Positions 1-9,582 of a stretch of DNA of 64,000 nucleotides are shown here, piece by piece (position 1 is the first letter of the stretch; each line of letters begins with the position of its first letter). Location: contig NZ_JAOQNH010000003.1 of assembly GCF_025961205.1 (NCBI RefSeq), positions 1-64,000 on the forward strand, in the 5' to 3' direction. The position numbers and the translations under genes are program-made. This stretch comes from Azospirillum fermentarium. GTDB lineage: Bacteria; Pseudomonadota; Alphaproteobacteria; Azospirillales; Azospirillaceae. Under the pieces are notes generated by a model. That model ran no database searches and was not told where the DNA came from. It worked only from the letters and a program-made list of their open reading frames with translations.

Positions 1-1
1 G

Positions 2-1075
2 GAATTCTTCGACCTGCCCGACCTGTCCCGCACCGACGACACCATCGTCAACGGCACCTGGACCATCGGCCCCGACGGCGAACGGCCGCTGGCGTTCTTC
101 ACCGCCCCGCGGGTGGATTTCTCGCTGCACCGGCTGCGCCACTACACCGCCACCGCACCGGACGATTTCCAGAACTTCGTGCTGTTCACCAACTACCAGT
201 TCTATGTGGACGAGTTCATCCGCCTGGGCCGCATCCTGATGGCCGGGACGGACGACCCGGCCCAGGCCGCCTACCGCCGGCAATACGACCGCTTCGTGGA
301 GCCGTGGGGGGTGGTGACCGGCAACCGCAATCTGGGCGCAGCCCCGCCCGCCCCCGCCGATGCCGGCGCCCCGCCCCACCGGCTGCCGCAGATGCCGGCC
401 TACCATCTGACCCGGCCCGACGGCAACGGCATCACCCTGGTCAACATCGGCGTCGGCCCGTCGAACGCCAAGACCATCACCGACCACATCGCCGTGCTGC
501 GGCCCCACGCCTGGATCATGCTGGGCCATTGCGCCGGGCTGCGCCACACCCAGCGGCTGGGCGATTACGTGCTGGCCCACGGCTATGTGCGCGACGACCA
601 CGTGCTCGATGCCGACCTGCCGGTGTGGGTGCCGGTGCCGGCGCTGGCCGAGGTGCAGCGGGCGCTGGAAACCGCGGTGGAGCGGGTGACCGGCCTGTCG
701 GGCTATGACCTGAAAAGCATCATGCGCACCGGCACCGTCGCCACCATCGACAACCGCAACTGGGAACTGCGCGACCACCGCGAGCCGGTGGAACGTTTCA
801 ACCAGAGCCGGGCCATCGCGCTGGACATGGAATCGGCGACCATCGCCGCCAACGGCTTCCGCTTCCGCGTGCCCTACGGCACGCTGCTGTGCGTGTCGGA
901 CAAGCCGCTGCACGGGGAACTGAAGCTGCCCGGCATGGCCGACCACTTCTACCGCGAGCGGGTGGACCAGCACCTCAAGATCGGGGTGCTGGCCATGGAG
1001 CTTTTGCGGGAGAATGGGATGGAGACGCTGCATTCGCGCAAGCTGCGCAGCTTTGCCGAGGCGGCGTTCCAATGA
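2..1075 (+). CDS. amn: AMP nucleosidase, 5'-truncated by the window edge
   Basis: Hydrolyses AMP to adenine and ribose 5-phosphate in the cytoplasm. The frame is open from base 2 to the stop at 1075, giving the last 357 residues of a protein usually near 480-500 residues, so the N-terminal quarter lies outside the window. The C-terminal nucleoside-phosphorylase-like domain is visible: the stretch NIGVGPSNAKTITDHIAVL followed by GHCAGLRHTQRLGDYVLAHGY is typical of Amn. The late segment ALDMESATIAANGFRFRVPYG carries the E-S-A motif expected in the phosphorylase fold. An internal GTG at 113 is not the true start, because family similarity continues upstream of it. Family assignment is firm. No regulatory information is visible. 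Confidence 0.9.
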   Translation, partial: EFFDLPDLSRTDDTIVNGTWTIGPDGERPLAFFTAPRVDFSLHRLRHYTATAPDDFQNFVLFTNYQFYVDEFIRLGRILMAGTDDPAQAAYRRQYDRFVEPWGVVTGNRNLGAAPPAPADAGAPPHRLPQMPAYHLTRPDGNGITLVNIGVGPSNAKTITDHIAVLRPHAWIMLGHCAGLRHTQRLGDYVLAHGYVRDDHVLDADLPVWVPVPALAEVQRALETAVERVTGLSGYDLKSIMRTGTVATIDNRNWELRDHREPVERFNQSRAIALDMESATIAANGFRFRVPYGTLLCVSDKPLHGELKLPGMADHFYRERVDQHLKIGVLAMELLRENGMETLHSRKLRSFAEAAFQ

Positions 1076-1080
1076 GAGAG

Positions 1081-1112
1081 GCGGGCTGCCGCCCGCACCC
1101 CCCACTTTTTTC
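1081..1112 (+). terminator. Possible terminator after amn
   Basis: A 6-bp GC stem (GCGGGC at 1081-1086, GCCCGC at 1091-1096, loop TGCC) lies just after the amn stop and is followed eight bases later by a run of six T. The T-run is further from the stem than in a classical intrinsic terminator. The convergent gene ends at 1111. Confidence 0.4.
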
Positions 1113-1890
1113 ACCCGTTGAAGCGCGGGGGCCGCTTTTCGAAGAACGCCTTCACCCCTTCGGCGCAGTCGGCGCTGTGCAGGTTGCGGGTGAAGGTGTC
1201 CGCTTCCCGGTCCAGCTGGGCGTGGAGATGGCCGGCGTAGGCGTCCTCCAGCAGCTTCTTGATGGACGCCTGGGCGCCTTGCGGGCCGGCGGCCAGACGG
1301 GCGGCACGCTCCACCGCCGCGTCCAGGGCGGCCCCCGGCGGCACCACGGCGTTGACCACGCCCAGGGCGTGCAGCCGTTCCGCGGTCAGCGTGTCGCCTT
1401 CCAGCGCCAGTTGGGCCGCCAGATGGCGCGGCATCACCTGGGACAGGAACGCCGTCGCCCCGCCGTCGGGGCTGAGGCCCACCTTGACGTACGCCAGCAC
1501 GAAGCGCGCCTCCGCCGCCGACACGATCAGGTCGCAGGCCAGCGCGATGGACACGCCGGCCCCCGCCGCCACCCCTTCGACCGCCGCCACCACCGGCTTG
1601 GGGCAGTCGCGCATCATGCGGATCCAGGTGTGCAGGTGCTCCACCGCCTGGCGGGTGGTGGACGGGTCGCCGCCGTTGAGGGCGGCCAGATTCTTCAGGT
1701 TGCCGCCGCTGCAGAAGGCCCCGTCGGACCCGGCCAGCACCACCGCCCCCACATCCGGGTCGTGGGCGGCACGGTGGAAAGCGTCGGCGGCTTTCAGGAA
1801 AATCTCCAGCCCCAGCGCGTTGCGGGTGGCCGGGTCGTGCATGGTCAGCACCATCACCCGTCCGCGCCGTTCCTCGATCACTTCGGCCAT
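1111..1890 (-). CDS. Enoyl-CoA hydratase/isomerase family protein
   Basis: A crotonase-fold protein of 259 residues. The oxyanion-hole segments are visible as DGAFCSGGNLKNL and VEGVAAGAGVSIALACDLI. The usual hydratase glutamates are not clearly present: the second catalytic region reads VKVGLSPDGGATAFL, with Asp near the position used by isomerase-type members. The C-terminus EGVKAFFEKRPPRFNG is typical of the family. The start at 1890 was chosen because GGGAGGAA lies 7-8 bases upstream; a longer frame begins at 1950 but has no such site. It stands alone between amn and lrgAB, so its substrate cannot be read from context. It resembles PaaG/MenB-type isomerases as much as hydratases. Confidence 0.8.
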   Translation of the reverse strand: MAEVIEERRGRVMVLTMHDPATRNALGLEIFLKAADAFHRAAHDPDVGAVVLAGSDGAFCSGGNLKNLAALNGGDPSTTRQAVEHLHTWIRMMRDCPKPVVAAVEGVAAGAGVSIALACDLIVSAAEARFVLAYVKVGLSPDGGATAFLSQVMPRHLAAQLALEGDTLTAERLHALGVVNAVVPPGAALDAAVERAARLAAGPQGAQASIKKLLEDAYAGHLHAQLDREADTFTRNLHSADCAEGVKAFFEKRPPRFNG

Positions 1891-1951
1891 GGCCGGTTCC
1901 TCCCTGGTGAACGTTGGGGCCAGCAAGCCATGACTTGACGTTTGCGTCAAG

Positions 1952-2674
1952 TCACCACATCACCCCATTCAACAGCGGCACCAGCACCGCCGTGGCCAGC
2001 CCGCACAGCCCCATGGCCAGACCGGAGAAGGCGCCCGCCGTCTCGCTGTGCTGAAACGCGCGGGCGGTGCCGATTCCCCCCGCCGCGGTGCCGAGCGCGA
2101 AGCCCACGTCGCGAGCCGCCCGCACCCCGCCCAGCCGCAGCGCCCACCCGCCCAGCGTGGCGCCGATGATGCCGGTCAGGATCACGAACACCGCGGTCAG
2201 CGACGGCAGCCCGCCGATGCGCTCGGCCACACCCATGGCGATGGGAGTGGTGGCGGATTTGGGCGCCAGCGACAGCACCGTCTGTTCCGACGCCCCCAGG
2301 GCCCGCCCCAGCACCACCACCCCCACGGCGGAGGTCACGGCCCCGGCCAGCAGCGCCGCGGTCATCGCCCCTGCAGCCCGGCGGATGGCGCGGATCTGGC
2401 TGTAGAGCGGCACCGCCAGCGCCACCGTCGCCGGCCCCAGCAGGAAATGGACGAACTGCGCGCCCGCGAAATAGGTGCGGTAATCGATGCCGCTGGCCGC
2501 CAGCCCGGCCACCAGCAGCACCACCGCCACCAGCACCGGGTTGGCCAGCGGGTGCCCGCCGCAGCGGGCCGACAGCCACGTCCCCGCCTGATAGGCCACC
2601 AGGGTCGCCGTCAGCCCGGTCAGCGGGCTGGCCGCCAGATAAACCCACACGTCGTGCAGACTGGCCGTGCTCAT
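1952..2674 (-). CDS. lrgB: LrgB/CidB family membrane protein
   Basis: Inner-membrane protein of 240 residues with six or seven hydrophobic segments, the usual length and pattern for LrgB. The segment LAPKSATTPIAMGVAERIGG is the family signature. LrgAB/CidAB pairs were first described as holin/antiholin-like regulators of murein hydrolase release and autolysis. Plant and some bacterial homologues move small organic acids such as glycolate or pyruvate. The ATG at 2674 overlaps the lrgA stop codon (ATGA), so the two genes are translationally coupled and LrgA is made first. Confidence 0.9.
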   Translation of the reverse strand: MSTASLHDVWVYLAASPLTGLTATLVAYQAGTWLSARCGGHPLANPVLVAVVLLVAGLAASGIDYRTYFAGAQFVHFLLGPATVALAVPLYSQIRAIRRAAGAMTAALLAGAVTSAVGVVVLGRALGASEQTVLSLAPKSATTPIAMGVAERIGGLPSLTAVFVILTGIIGATLGGWALRLGGVRAARDVGFALGTAAGGIGTARAFQHSETAGAFSGLAMGLCGLATAVLVPLLNGVMW

Positions 2675-3015
2675 GACTCGCTCCTTCCACCCAGGATCCG
2701 CATCACCCATCCCGTCGCCAGAAGGGCGGCCAGCGTGCTCAGCACCAGGGCGGCGGCGATGGGCAGCGCCTCCCCCTCCAGCCGGGCCACGTGGGCGGCG
2801 ACACCGGCCCCCGCCGGCACGAACAGCAGCGACAGGTGCCGCAGCAGCCCACCCGCCGCGTCGCGCAGGCCCTCGGGCACGCCGCCGCGCACCGACAGGC
2901 CGATGAACAGCAGAACCATGCCGATCACCGGCCCCGGCACCGGCAGGCCCAGCAGCAGCGCCGTCCCCTCCCCCGCCAACTGGCAGGCCAGCAACACCGT
3001 GATCCAGGCGATCAT
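2671..3015 (-). CDS. lrgA: LrgA/CidA family holin-like protein
   Basis: Small membrane protein of 114 residues with four predicted transmembrane helices, as usual for CidA/LrgA. The motif LGLPVPGPVIGMVLLFIGL is the family hallmark, followed by PEGLRDAAGGLLRHLSLLFVPAGAGV. The ATG at 3015 has a strong GGGGAGGG site upstream. A much longer frame reading into the divergent regulator is an antisense artefact. It is the first gene of the lrgAB pair and is transcribed away from the LysR gene at 3139, the classic CidR-CidAB arrangement. Confidence 0.9.
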   Translation of the reverse strand: MIAWITVLLACQLAGEGTALLLGLPVPGPVIGMVLLFIGLSVRGGVPEGLRDAAGGLLRHLSLLFVPAGAGVAAHVARLEGEALPIAAALVLSTLAALLATGWVMRILGGRSES

Positions 3016-3138
3016 CGCCCCGCCCTCCCCGCTCCATCCCCTCTGGTGACGGGATGACGGTACCGCGCTGGTATGACCTTTGATAATCGCTGATTTTATG
3101 CCATCATTGTTTTGTTCAGTTTGAAAATGGGGACGGGG

Positions 3139-4038
3139 ATGGATCAGGCGTCGGACATGGCGCTGTTCGTGCGGATCGTGGCGGCGGGCGGTCTGTCGGC
3201 GGCGGGGCGGCAGATGGGCTATTCCCCCGCGGTGGTCAGCGCCCGGCTGGCGAAGCTGGAGGAACGGCTGGGCGTGCGCCTGCTCCACCGCACCACCCGC
3301 CACATCAGCCTGACGCCCGAGGGCGCGGAATTCCACGACCGCGCCCAACAGATCCTGGCGGAGATCGAGGCGGCGGAAGCCGCGGTGTCCCAGCGGGTGG
3401 CCGACCCCCGCGGGGTCTTGCGGGTGACGGCGCCGGCGGGGTTCGGGCGGATGCACGTGGCGCCGCTGCTCACCGGCTTCCTGCACCGCCATCCGCTGCT
3501 GCGGGTGGAGCTGGTGCTGACCGACCGGGTGGTGGATCTGGTGGAAGAGGGGTTCGACATCGGCGTGCGCGTCGCCCGGCTGGAGGACGGCGCGCTGATC
3601 GCCCGCCGTCTGGCCGCCAACGCGCGGGTTCTGTGCGCAGCACCCGCATACCTGGAACACCGCGGCGTGCCGCGCAGCACCGCCGACCTGTCCCACCACG
3701 ACGCCCTGATGCTGGAGGGGCAGCGAAGCTGGAGCATCCAGGGCCGCCAGGGCATGGTGACCGTGCGCCCGCAGGTGCGGCTGCAGAGCAACGACGGTGC
3801 GGTGCTGCGCGACGCGGCGCTGAGCGGTCTGGGCCTCGTCCTGCGCTCGGTCTGGGAGGTGGGCGAGGATCTGACCGCGGGCCGTCTGATGCCGGTGCTG
3901 TCGGACCACGACGTGACGTTTGGCAGCGGCATCTACGCCGTCTATCCCAGCCGCCAGCATCTGGCCGCCAAGGTCCGGGCCTTCGTCGATGCGCTGGTGG
4001 ACCGCTTCACCCCGGTGCCGCCGTGGGAGGGGGGATGA
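3139..4038 (+). CDS. LysR-family transcriptional regulator next to lrgAB
   Basis: DNA-binding regulator of 299 residues. The winged helix occupies about residues 1-60 (GGLSAAGRQMGYSPAVVSARLAKLEERLGVRLLHRTTR), and the effector domain spans about residues 90-290 with the LysR motif FDIGVRVARLEDG. It belongs to the CrgA/PA2758-like branch. The ATG at 3139 follows a GGGGACGGGG site; an upstream in-frame TTG at 3112 is less likely. It is divergent from lrgAB, so it probably controls that pair, as CidR does in Gram-positive bacteria. The 120-bp spacer contains the AT-rich stretch expected of the shared promoter. Confidence 0.85.
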   Translation: MDQASDMALFVRIVAAGGLSAAGRQMGYSPAVVSARLAKLEERLGVRLLHRTTRHISLTPEGAEFHDRAQQILAEIEAAEAAVSQRVADPRGVLRVTAPAGFGRMHVAPLLTGFLHRHPLLRVELVLTDRVVDLVEEGFDIGVRVARLEDGALIARRLAANARVLCAAPAYLEHRGVPRSTADLSHHDALMLEGQRSWSIQGRQGMVTVRPQVRLQSNDGAVLRDAALSGLGLVLRSVWEVGEDLTAGRLMPVLSDHDVTFGSGIYAVYPSRQHLAAKVRAFVDALVDRFTPVPPWEGG

Positions 4039-4380
4039 AGGTTTTTTGCAGACACTCCCAATTTTTGAATCTTTTTGCAGAACCTTGAAGATTTCTGCAG
4101 CCACACCGACCAACCCTGAAGGTCCGCAGGCGTGAGTCATGGCCGCCAACCGTTGCACGCAGCTTGCTGACAGAAACAGACTCAAAAGTTTTTGCAGGCC
4201 TTATCCAATCCTTGAACTTTCTTGCAGAACCTTGAAGATTTCTGCAGCCGCTCCGGCCAAGCCCGAAGGTCCCTGAGCACGAGTCATGGCGAGCAACCGC
4301 TGCCCCACAACGTGCTGACAGAAACAGACCCAAAGGTTTTTGCAGGCTTTATCTGATCCTTGAGCTTTTTTGCAGAATGG
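4039..4380. repeat. Imperfect tandem repeat, about 147 bp, 2.3 copies
   Basis: Between the LysR gene and the Fic gene lie two full copies and one partial copy of a unit of 146-148 bp. Corresponding GCAG tetramers fall at 4048, 4194 and 4342. Each full unit contains TTTTTGCAG, CCTTGAAGATTTCTGCAGCC, a segment near GAGTCATGGC and GCTGACAGAAACAGAC. Read on the minus strand, the units give a short repeated peptide with no start of its own. This looks like a dispersed intergenic repeat family rather than a gene. It fills the whole gap upstream of fic, so the fic promoter must lie in or next to the last partial copy. Confidence 0.75.
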
Positions 4381-4437
4381 GAAAAATTCCAGCAGCTTAA
4401 TGCACGGTTTTGAAAGTTTTAGCCCCAGGAGTTTCGG

Positions 4438-5973
4438 ATGCCTGACAGCCTGCGCGACGGCGAACGCTACACCGGGCTGATGGGGCTGGTCTCCCGCTTC
4501 GGCCTTCCGGTACCGAAACCAAGCGTCATCTCCATCGTCGGCAGCAGGCAACGGCGGCAGCGCGAAGAAGCCCACCGCACCATCGAGCGTTACAGGGCGA
4601 CTCCCCATTACGGCGATACGCCCGAGATGGACCTGAAGTTTGCTCTGCGTTACGAGCCAATCGACCTTGCGATTCTAAAGCTGGCGTTCGAGCACATGGG
4701 AACCGCCGGCCTGGAATTCTGGATCAGAGCCGAGCCGAACGGAATTTTCGCCCGCCGCGCGTGGTTTCTGTTCGAATGGTTGACCGGCAAACGGCTCGAT
4801 CTTCCCGACGCCGGCCCCGTCGCCTACGTCCCCGCTCTGTCCCCGGAACAGCACATCGTGCTGCCCGGTGAACCGTCGCGGCGGCACCGGGTCATCGACA
4901 ATCTGCTTGGCACGCCCGCCCTCTGCCCGGTGGTCCGCCGGACGCCAGCCATCGACGCCCTGCTGCTGTCCGGCATCCGGGAAGAGGCGGCGGCTCTGGT
5001 GCAGGGGTGTGATCCCCAGATCCTCGCCCGTGCCGTCACCCACCTCTACACCAAGGAGACCAAGGGCACCTTCGCCATCGAGGGGGAAACCGCCAGCGGC
5101 ACCAAGGCCGAACGCTTCGTCGCCGCCCTGCGGTCGGTCCGTGATTTCGATCCGGCCAGCGAAAAGGACCAGACCCGCCTGCAGAATGTCATCGTCGATC
5201 CCCGCTACGCCGCCGCCGGATGGCGGGACTTCCAGAATTTCGTCGGGGAATCGTCCCTCGGGTACGATGAGATCGTCCATTTCATCTGCCCCAAACCCGA
5301 GGACGTGCGCCCGCTGATGGCCGGCTTCGCGGCTCTGGCCGCCCGGCTGAAGGGGGCGGAAATCGACCCCGTGCTGGCCGCTGCCGTGATCGCCTTCGCC
5401 TTCGTGTTCATCCACCCGTTCGGGGACGGCAACGGGCGCATCCACCGCTATCTGATCCATCACACGCTGAGCGAGGCCGGCTTCACCCCGCCCGGCGTCC
5501 TGTTTCCCGTGTCCGCCGCCATCGTGCGCAACCAGCGCGCCTATGACGCAGCGCTGGAGCGGTTCTCCCGCGCCATCGCCCCCCACATCGATTGGGCGTG
5601 GAGCAACGGCAACAACGGTGACGGCGGCGGGCCGGACATCGTGGTCAGGAACCGCACCGATCACCTCTACCGTTATTTCGACGCCACCCCCCAGACGGAA
5701 TACCTGTACGGCTGCGTGATCGACACCGTGCGGCAGGATCTTCGGAACGAGGTTCTGTTCCTGGAGATCTTCGACCGCGCCATGCGGGGGGTAATGGACC
5801 GCATCGACATGCCCAACCGCAAGGCGGGGCACCTGGTCACTCTGGTCCTGCAGAACGGCCGCATCGGCAAGGACAAGCGCGCCAGCCTCTATTCCGAATT
5901 GACGGACACCGAGATCGACGATCTGGAACGGATCATCCTCGACGCCCGCACGCCCCCGGCAAACGGGGAATAG
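4438..5973 (+). CDS. Fic-domain protein, probably an AMP-transferase with built-in inhibition
   Basis: A 511-residue cytoplasmic protein. The Fic active-site motif HPFGDGNGRIHR is at residues 326-337 and matches the consensus HxFx(D/E)GNGRxxR completely, so catalysis is expected. Such enzymes usually transfer AMP from ATP to a hydroxyl on a target protein. The inhibitory motif TFAIEG at residues 211-216 matches (S/T)xxxE(G/N) and lies N-terminal to the Fic core, which makes this a class II self-inhibited Fic protein. About 200 residues precede the motif, and the C-terminal 130 residues may form a winged-helix domain. AGGAG lies 7 bases before the ATG. No separate antitoxin gene is adjacent, which fits the intramolecular inhibitor. 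The target is unknown. Confidence 0.88.
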   Translation: MPDSLRDGERYTGLMGLVSRFGLPVPKPSVISIVGSRQRRQREEAHRTIERYRATPHYGDTPEMDLKFALRYEPIDLAILKLAFEHMGTAGLEFWIRAEPNGIFARRAWFLFEWLTGKRLDLPDAGPVAYVPALSPEQHIVLPGEPSRRHRVIDNLLGTPALCPVVRRTPAIDALLLSGIREEAAALVQGCDPQILARAVTHLYTKETKGTFAIEGETASGTKAERFVAALRSVRDFDPASEKDQTRLQNVIVDPRYAAAGWRDFQNFVGESSLGYDEIVHFICPKPEDVRPLMAGFAALAARLKGAEIDPVLAAAVIAFAFVFIHPFGDGNGRIHRYLIHHTLSEAGFTPPGVLFPVSAAIVRNQRAYDAALERFSRAIAPHIDWAWSNGNNGDGGGPDIVVRNRTDHLYRYFDATPQTEYLYGCVIDTVRQDLRNEVLFLEIFDRAMRGVMDRIDMPNRKAGHLVTLVLQNGRIGKDKRASLYSELTDTEIDDLERIILDARTPPANGE

Positions 5974-5990
5974 CGCGCCGCCCCTTATCG

Positions 5991-8081
5991 TCACACCGCC
6001 CGCACGTCGCGCAGGAAATCCTCCACCGCGTGGCTCAGCCGCCCGGCGTTGCCGGTCAGGTCGTCCACCTCGCGCAGCACCTGGGCGGCGGCGGTGTCGG
6101 CGGTGACGGCGGCGGCCTTCACATGCTCGATGCGGTCCGACACGCCGTGGGTGCCGGCGGCGGCCTGCTGCACGTTGCGGCTGATGTCGGCGGTGGTGGC
6201 GTTCTGCTGCTGGATCGCCGCGGCGATGGCCGAGGCGATTTCCGACACCGTGGCGATGGTGCCGACGATGGAGCGGATCGCCGCCACCGCGTCGTGGGTC
6301 ACCCCCTGCATGGCCTGGATCTGGCCGGAAATGTCCACGGTGGCCCGCGCGGTCTGGTTGGCGAGGTTCTTCACCTCGCTCGCCACCACGGCGAAGCCCT
6401 TGCCCGCCTCCCCCGCGCGCGCCGCTTCGATGGTGGCGTTGAGCGCCAGCAGGTTGGTCTGGCCGGCGATGTCCTGGATCAACTGCACCACCGCCCCGAT
6501 GCGCCCGGCGCTGTCGGCCAGCATCTCCACCATGCCGTCGGCGTGGCGCGCCTCGTCCACGGCGCGCTCGGCGATGTCGGTGGAGCGGGCCACCTGGCGG
6601 GAAATCTCCTGGATCGAGGCGGTCATCTCCTCCGCCGCCGCGGCCACGGTTTCGACGTTGGTGGCGGTCTGTTCGGCGGCGGCGGCGGTGGCCGCCGCCT
6701 GGGCCTGCGCCTCGTCGGCCACCGACTGCATGGACCGCGCCGACACCCCCAGCCGGTCGGCGGACGCGGTGACCGAGGCCAGCACCCCGGCGATGGAGCG
6801 GTCGAAGGCCACCACCAGCCGTTCCATCGCTTCGGTGTGGCGGGCCTTGGCCGCCTCATCCTGCTGGTGCAGGGCGTTCAGCCGGTCGGCATCGGCCAGG
6901 GCGCGGCGGAATTCATCCAGCGCGCGGGCCATGGCCCCCAACTCGTCGGTGCGGGCGGCATGGTCCACGGTGAACGAGCGTTCGCCGCGCACGATGCGCT
7001 GCATGGCGGCGTTCAGCCCGGTCAGCGGGCGGGTGATGCTGCGCCCGATGGTCACCGGCACCACCACCACGCCGAACGCCAGCAGCGCCAGCAGCCCCAG
7101 CGTCCACAGCAGATGCAGGCGGGCCGTTTCCCGGTCGGCGGCGGTCATGGCCATCAGGTCGCCGGCAAACCGCTCCTCCACCGTGCGCAGCAGGTCGATG
7201 TAGGCGGTGGCGGCGTCGAACCACGCCTTGGCGGTGACGCCCTGGAAATCGCCGCCATAGCCCGCCGCCGTGGCCACCCCCAGCATGCGCGCCACGGCAC
7301 GGCTGCGTTCGTCCGCCGCGGCCTGGTCGTAGAGGCGCCGCTGTTCCGGGGCCAGCACCCCGGCCAGTTCCAGGGACAGGGCGTTCACCTCCCCGATCAA
7401 CTGCATCAGCTTGGTGTGGCGGGACGGCTCGAACACCCCGGCGCGGAAGCCGCCCGCGGCCATGGCCCGCTGCTGCCCCACCCGCTCCTTGAGTTCCGAC
7501 AGCACGATCAGACTGTTGGCCGCCGCCGCCAGGGCCGGATCGTCGGGCACCGACGGCAGCGACCGCCCCAGCGTCAGGGCCGTGCGGATCAGGGTGCTGT
7601 ACGCGGCCACCGCCTCTTCCGGGGCCATCTGCAGCGCCGACACCCGCCCGCGCAACGCCTGCAGCCCGGCCAGCCCGTCGCGGGCCGTGGCCAGGGAGGC
7701 GGCGACGCGCCCCCCGCCACCGGCCATCACCGCATCGATCCGGGTGCGGGCGGCGGCCACGGCACGGTCGGACTGGGCACGCTGCGTCTCCAGTACCGTC
7801 CGGTCGGCCTCGGCCCCCCTGCCCGACACGAAGATGGAGGTCAGGCCGCGCTCCTTTTGCAGCTCGTGGACCGCCGCCGCCAGCCCCATGGCCAGATCGG
7901 CGGTTTCCTCCACCGCCGCCGCCCGCTGCAGCGCCTCCACTTTGGTCCAGGCGAAATGGGCCACCAGCCCGACGCTGATCAGGGCGGGAAAGGCGAACCC
8001 GACCGCCAGCCGGTGGAGCAGATGTCCCTGCCGCCCCGTTCCGCCAAAAGACGACACGGCCCCACCGAACGACGCACCCAT
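5991..8081 (-). CDS. Methyl-accepting chemotaxis protein with nitrate/nitrite-sensing domain
   Basis: Membrane chemoreceptor of 696 residues. A first transmembrane helix lies at about residues 27-47. The periplasmic region carries the NIT-domain signature [16 protein letters not shown], then a second transmembrane helix ([20 protein letters not shown]), a HAMP segment ([18 protein letters not shown]) and the cytoplasmic signalling hairpin ([20 protein letters not shown]). NIT domains are known or presumed sensors of nitrate and nitrite. The start at 8081 follows GAGGATT at normal spacing; the longer frame to 8234 lacks support. It is convergent with fic with only 17 bases between, and no che genes are nearby. 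Confidence 0.9.
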   Translation of the reverse strand: MGASFGGAVSSFGGTGRQGHLLHRLAVGFAFPALISVGLVAHFAWTKVEALQRAAAVEETADLAMGLAAAVHELQKERGLTSIFVSGRGAEADRTVLETQRAQSDRAVAAARTRIDAVMAGGGGRVAASLATARDGLAGLQALRGRVSALQMAPEEAVAAYSTLIRTALTLGRSLPSVPDDPALAAAANSLIVLSELKERVGQQRAMAAGGFRAGVFEPSRHTKLMQLIGEVNALSLELAGVLAPEQRRLYDQAAADERSRAVARMLGVATAAGYGGDFQGVTAKAWFDAATAYIDLLRTVEERFAGDLMAMTAADRETARLHLLWTLGLLALLAFGVVVVPVTIGRSITRPLTGLNAAMQRIVRGERSFTVDHAARTDELGAMARALDEFRRALADADRLNALHQQDEAAKARHTEAMERLVVAFDRSIAGVLASVTASADRLGVSARSMQSVADEAQAQAAATAAAAEQTATNVETVAAAAEEMTASIQEISRQVARSTDIAERAVDEARHADGMVEMLADSAGRIGAVVQLIQDIAGQTNLLALNATIEAARAGEAGKGFAVVASEVKNLANQTARATVDISGQIQAMQGVTHDAVAAIRSIVGTIATVSEIASAIAAAIQQQNATTADISRNVQQAAAGTHGVSDRIEHVKAAAVTADTAAAQVLREVDDLTGNAGRLSHAVEDFLRDVRAV

Positions 8082-8273
8082 GGAATCCTCGCTTCGCTTC
8101 CTTGTGGTTCCGGGCTTGAAGCAAAACCCGTACCGCATACCATGGCATGAAAGAGTGAGAGAATAATCAATCCAGCCACGATGTTGACGGCCGCGCCGTC
8201 CAACCAGCCCATGCCCGGCCGTTGCAAACTGCATTGCATTTCGAGACGCGGAAAAACCGCGATGCGGAAAAGC

Positions 8274-8314
8274 AAAACGCCCGCCCGACGGGACATCCGT
8301 CGGGCGGGCGTTTT
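8274..8314 (-). terminator. Strong intrinsic terminator of the ffh-rplS operon
   Basis: A perfect 18-bp inverted repeat (AAAACGCCCGCCCGACGG at 8274-8291 and its complement at 8297-8314, loop GACAT) lies 35 bases after the rplS stop. The GC-rich stem ends in AAAA/TTTT, so it can work on both strands and would also stop transcription coming from the chemoreceptor side. Confidence 0.9.
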
Positions 8315-8348
8315 GGAAACGGTCCGGGGCGCAAGAGCCGGCGGACGG

Positions 8349-8747
8349 TTACTCGGCGCTGGCCTTGGCCTTGGCGCTGGTGCCGCGGCCGGTGATGCGC
8401 TCGGCGATGCGGGCCGACTTGCCGCGGCGGTCGCGGAGGTAGTACAGCTTCGCGCGGCGCACCGCACCCTTGCGGACCAGCTCGATCGAGTCGATGCGGG
8501 GGCTGTACAGCGGGAACACGCGTTCCACGCCTTCGCCGTAGCTGATCTTGCGCACGGTGAAGGAGGAGTTCACGCCGGCGTTCTTGCGGGCGATGACGAC
8601 ACCTTCGTAGGCCTGGATACGCTCACGCGAGCCTTCCACCACCTTCACATTCACGCGCAGCGTGTCGCCGGGCGAGAATACCGGGATGGTCTTGCTGCCC
8701 AGGGCCTTCTCGATCTGCTCCTGTTCGAGCTGCTGCAACAGGTTCAT
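8349..8747 (-). CDS. rplS: 50S ribosomal protein L19
   Basis: Protein of 132 residues at the 30S-50S interface of the ribosome. It is recognised by [20 protein letters not shown] and by [17 protein letters not shown] followed by [15 protein letters not shown]. The Ala/Lys-rich tail after residue 118 is a common extension in alphaproteobacteria. The ATG at 8747 has AAGGGAT upstream. It is the last gene of the ffh-rpsP-rimM-trmD-rplS operon, four bases after trmD. Confidence 0.97.
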   Translation of the reverse strand: MNLLQQLEQEQIEKALGSKTIPVFSPGDTLRVNVKVVEGSRERIQAYEGVVIARKNAGVNSSFTVRKISYGEGVERVFPLYSPRIDSIELVRKGAVRRAKLYYLRDRRGKSARIAERITGRGTSAKAKASAE

Positions 8748-8751
8748 GGCA

Positions 8752-9582
8752 CTATCCCTTTTCCTCGGTGCGCCTCGCGGCGGACCGTTTCTCTGTCCTG
8801 CGCCCGCGGATGCGGGCAGCCGTTTCAACCTCGGCCCGGCGGGCCTCCTCGTAGCGGGTCCACAGGTCCGGACGCCGGCTCTGCGTGATCCGCTCCGCCT
8901 CGGCAAGCCGCCAGGCGTGAACTTTTGCGTGGTGGCCCGACAGCAGCACCTCCGGCACCGCCCGTTCCACCCCCTGCCCGTCGGTCCAGACCGCCGGGCG
9001 GGTGTAGTGGGGATATTCCAGCAATCCCCGCTCGAAACTCTCTTCGTCCGTCGTCGCCACATTGCCCATGACACCGGGCAACAGGCGCACCACCGCGTCG
9101 ATCAGCACCAGGGCCGCCGGCTCGCCGCCGGACAGCACGAAGTCGCCGAGGCTCACCTCTTCGACATCGTGGGCGTCCAGCAGCCGCTGGTCCACCCCTT
9201 CGTACCGGCCACAGAGCAGGGTCACCGCCGGAGCGGCCGCCAGCTCCTTCACCAGCGCCTGGTCCAGCACCCGGCCCCGCGGCGACAGGTAGATCACCCG
9301 CCCCCGCTCCGGTGATCCCGGAAGTCCGCAGGTTGCGGTCAGGGCCGCATCCAGCACGTCCGGGCGCATCACCATGCCAGCGCCTCCGCCGAACGGGGTA
9401 TCGTCCACGGAGCGGTGTTTATCGCGCGTGAATGCACGGATGTCCACCGTTTCCAACGACCAGACGCCGTTTTCCAGCGCCTTCCCCGCCAGGCTGTGCC
9501 CCACCACCCCCGGAAACATCTCCGGGAACAGGGTCAGCACCCGGACCGACCAGACCTGGGGGCCGGTGGCGCCGTGATTCAC
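8752..9582 (-). CDS. trmD: tRNA (guanine-N1-)-methyltransferase
   Basis: Protein of 276 residues that methylates G37 at N1 in tRNAs reading CCN, CUN and CGG codons, using S-adenosylmethionine in a trefoil-knot SPOUT fold. Signatures are [37 protein letters not shown] and the knot segment [18 protein letters not shown]. The C-terminal helical domain [13 protein letters not shown] is also typical, and is followed by about 25 charged residues beyond the usual end. Its start overlaps the rimM stop by four bases, which indicates coupling. Confidence 0.97.
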   Translation of the reverse strand: MNHGATGPQVWSVRVLTLFPEMFPGVVGHSLAGKALENGVWSLETVDIRAFTRDKHRSVDDTPFGGGAGMVMRPDVLDAALTATCGLPGSPERGRVIYLSPRGRVLDQALVKELAAAPAVTLLCGRYEGVDQRLLDAHDVEEVSLGDFVLSGGEPAALVLIDAVVRLLPGVMGNVATTDEESFERGLLEYPHYTRPAVWTDGQGVERAVPEVLLSGHHAKVHAWRLAEAERITQSRRPDLWTRYEEARRAEVETAARIRGRRTEKRSAARRTEEKG

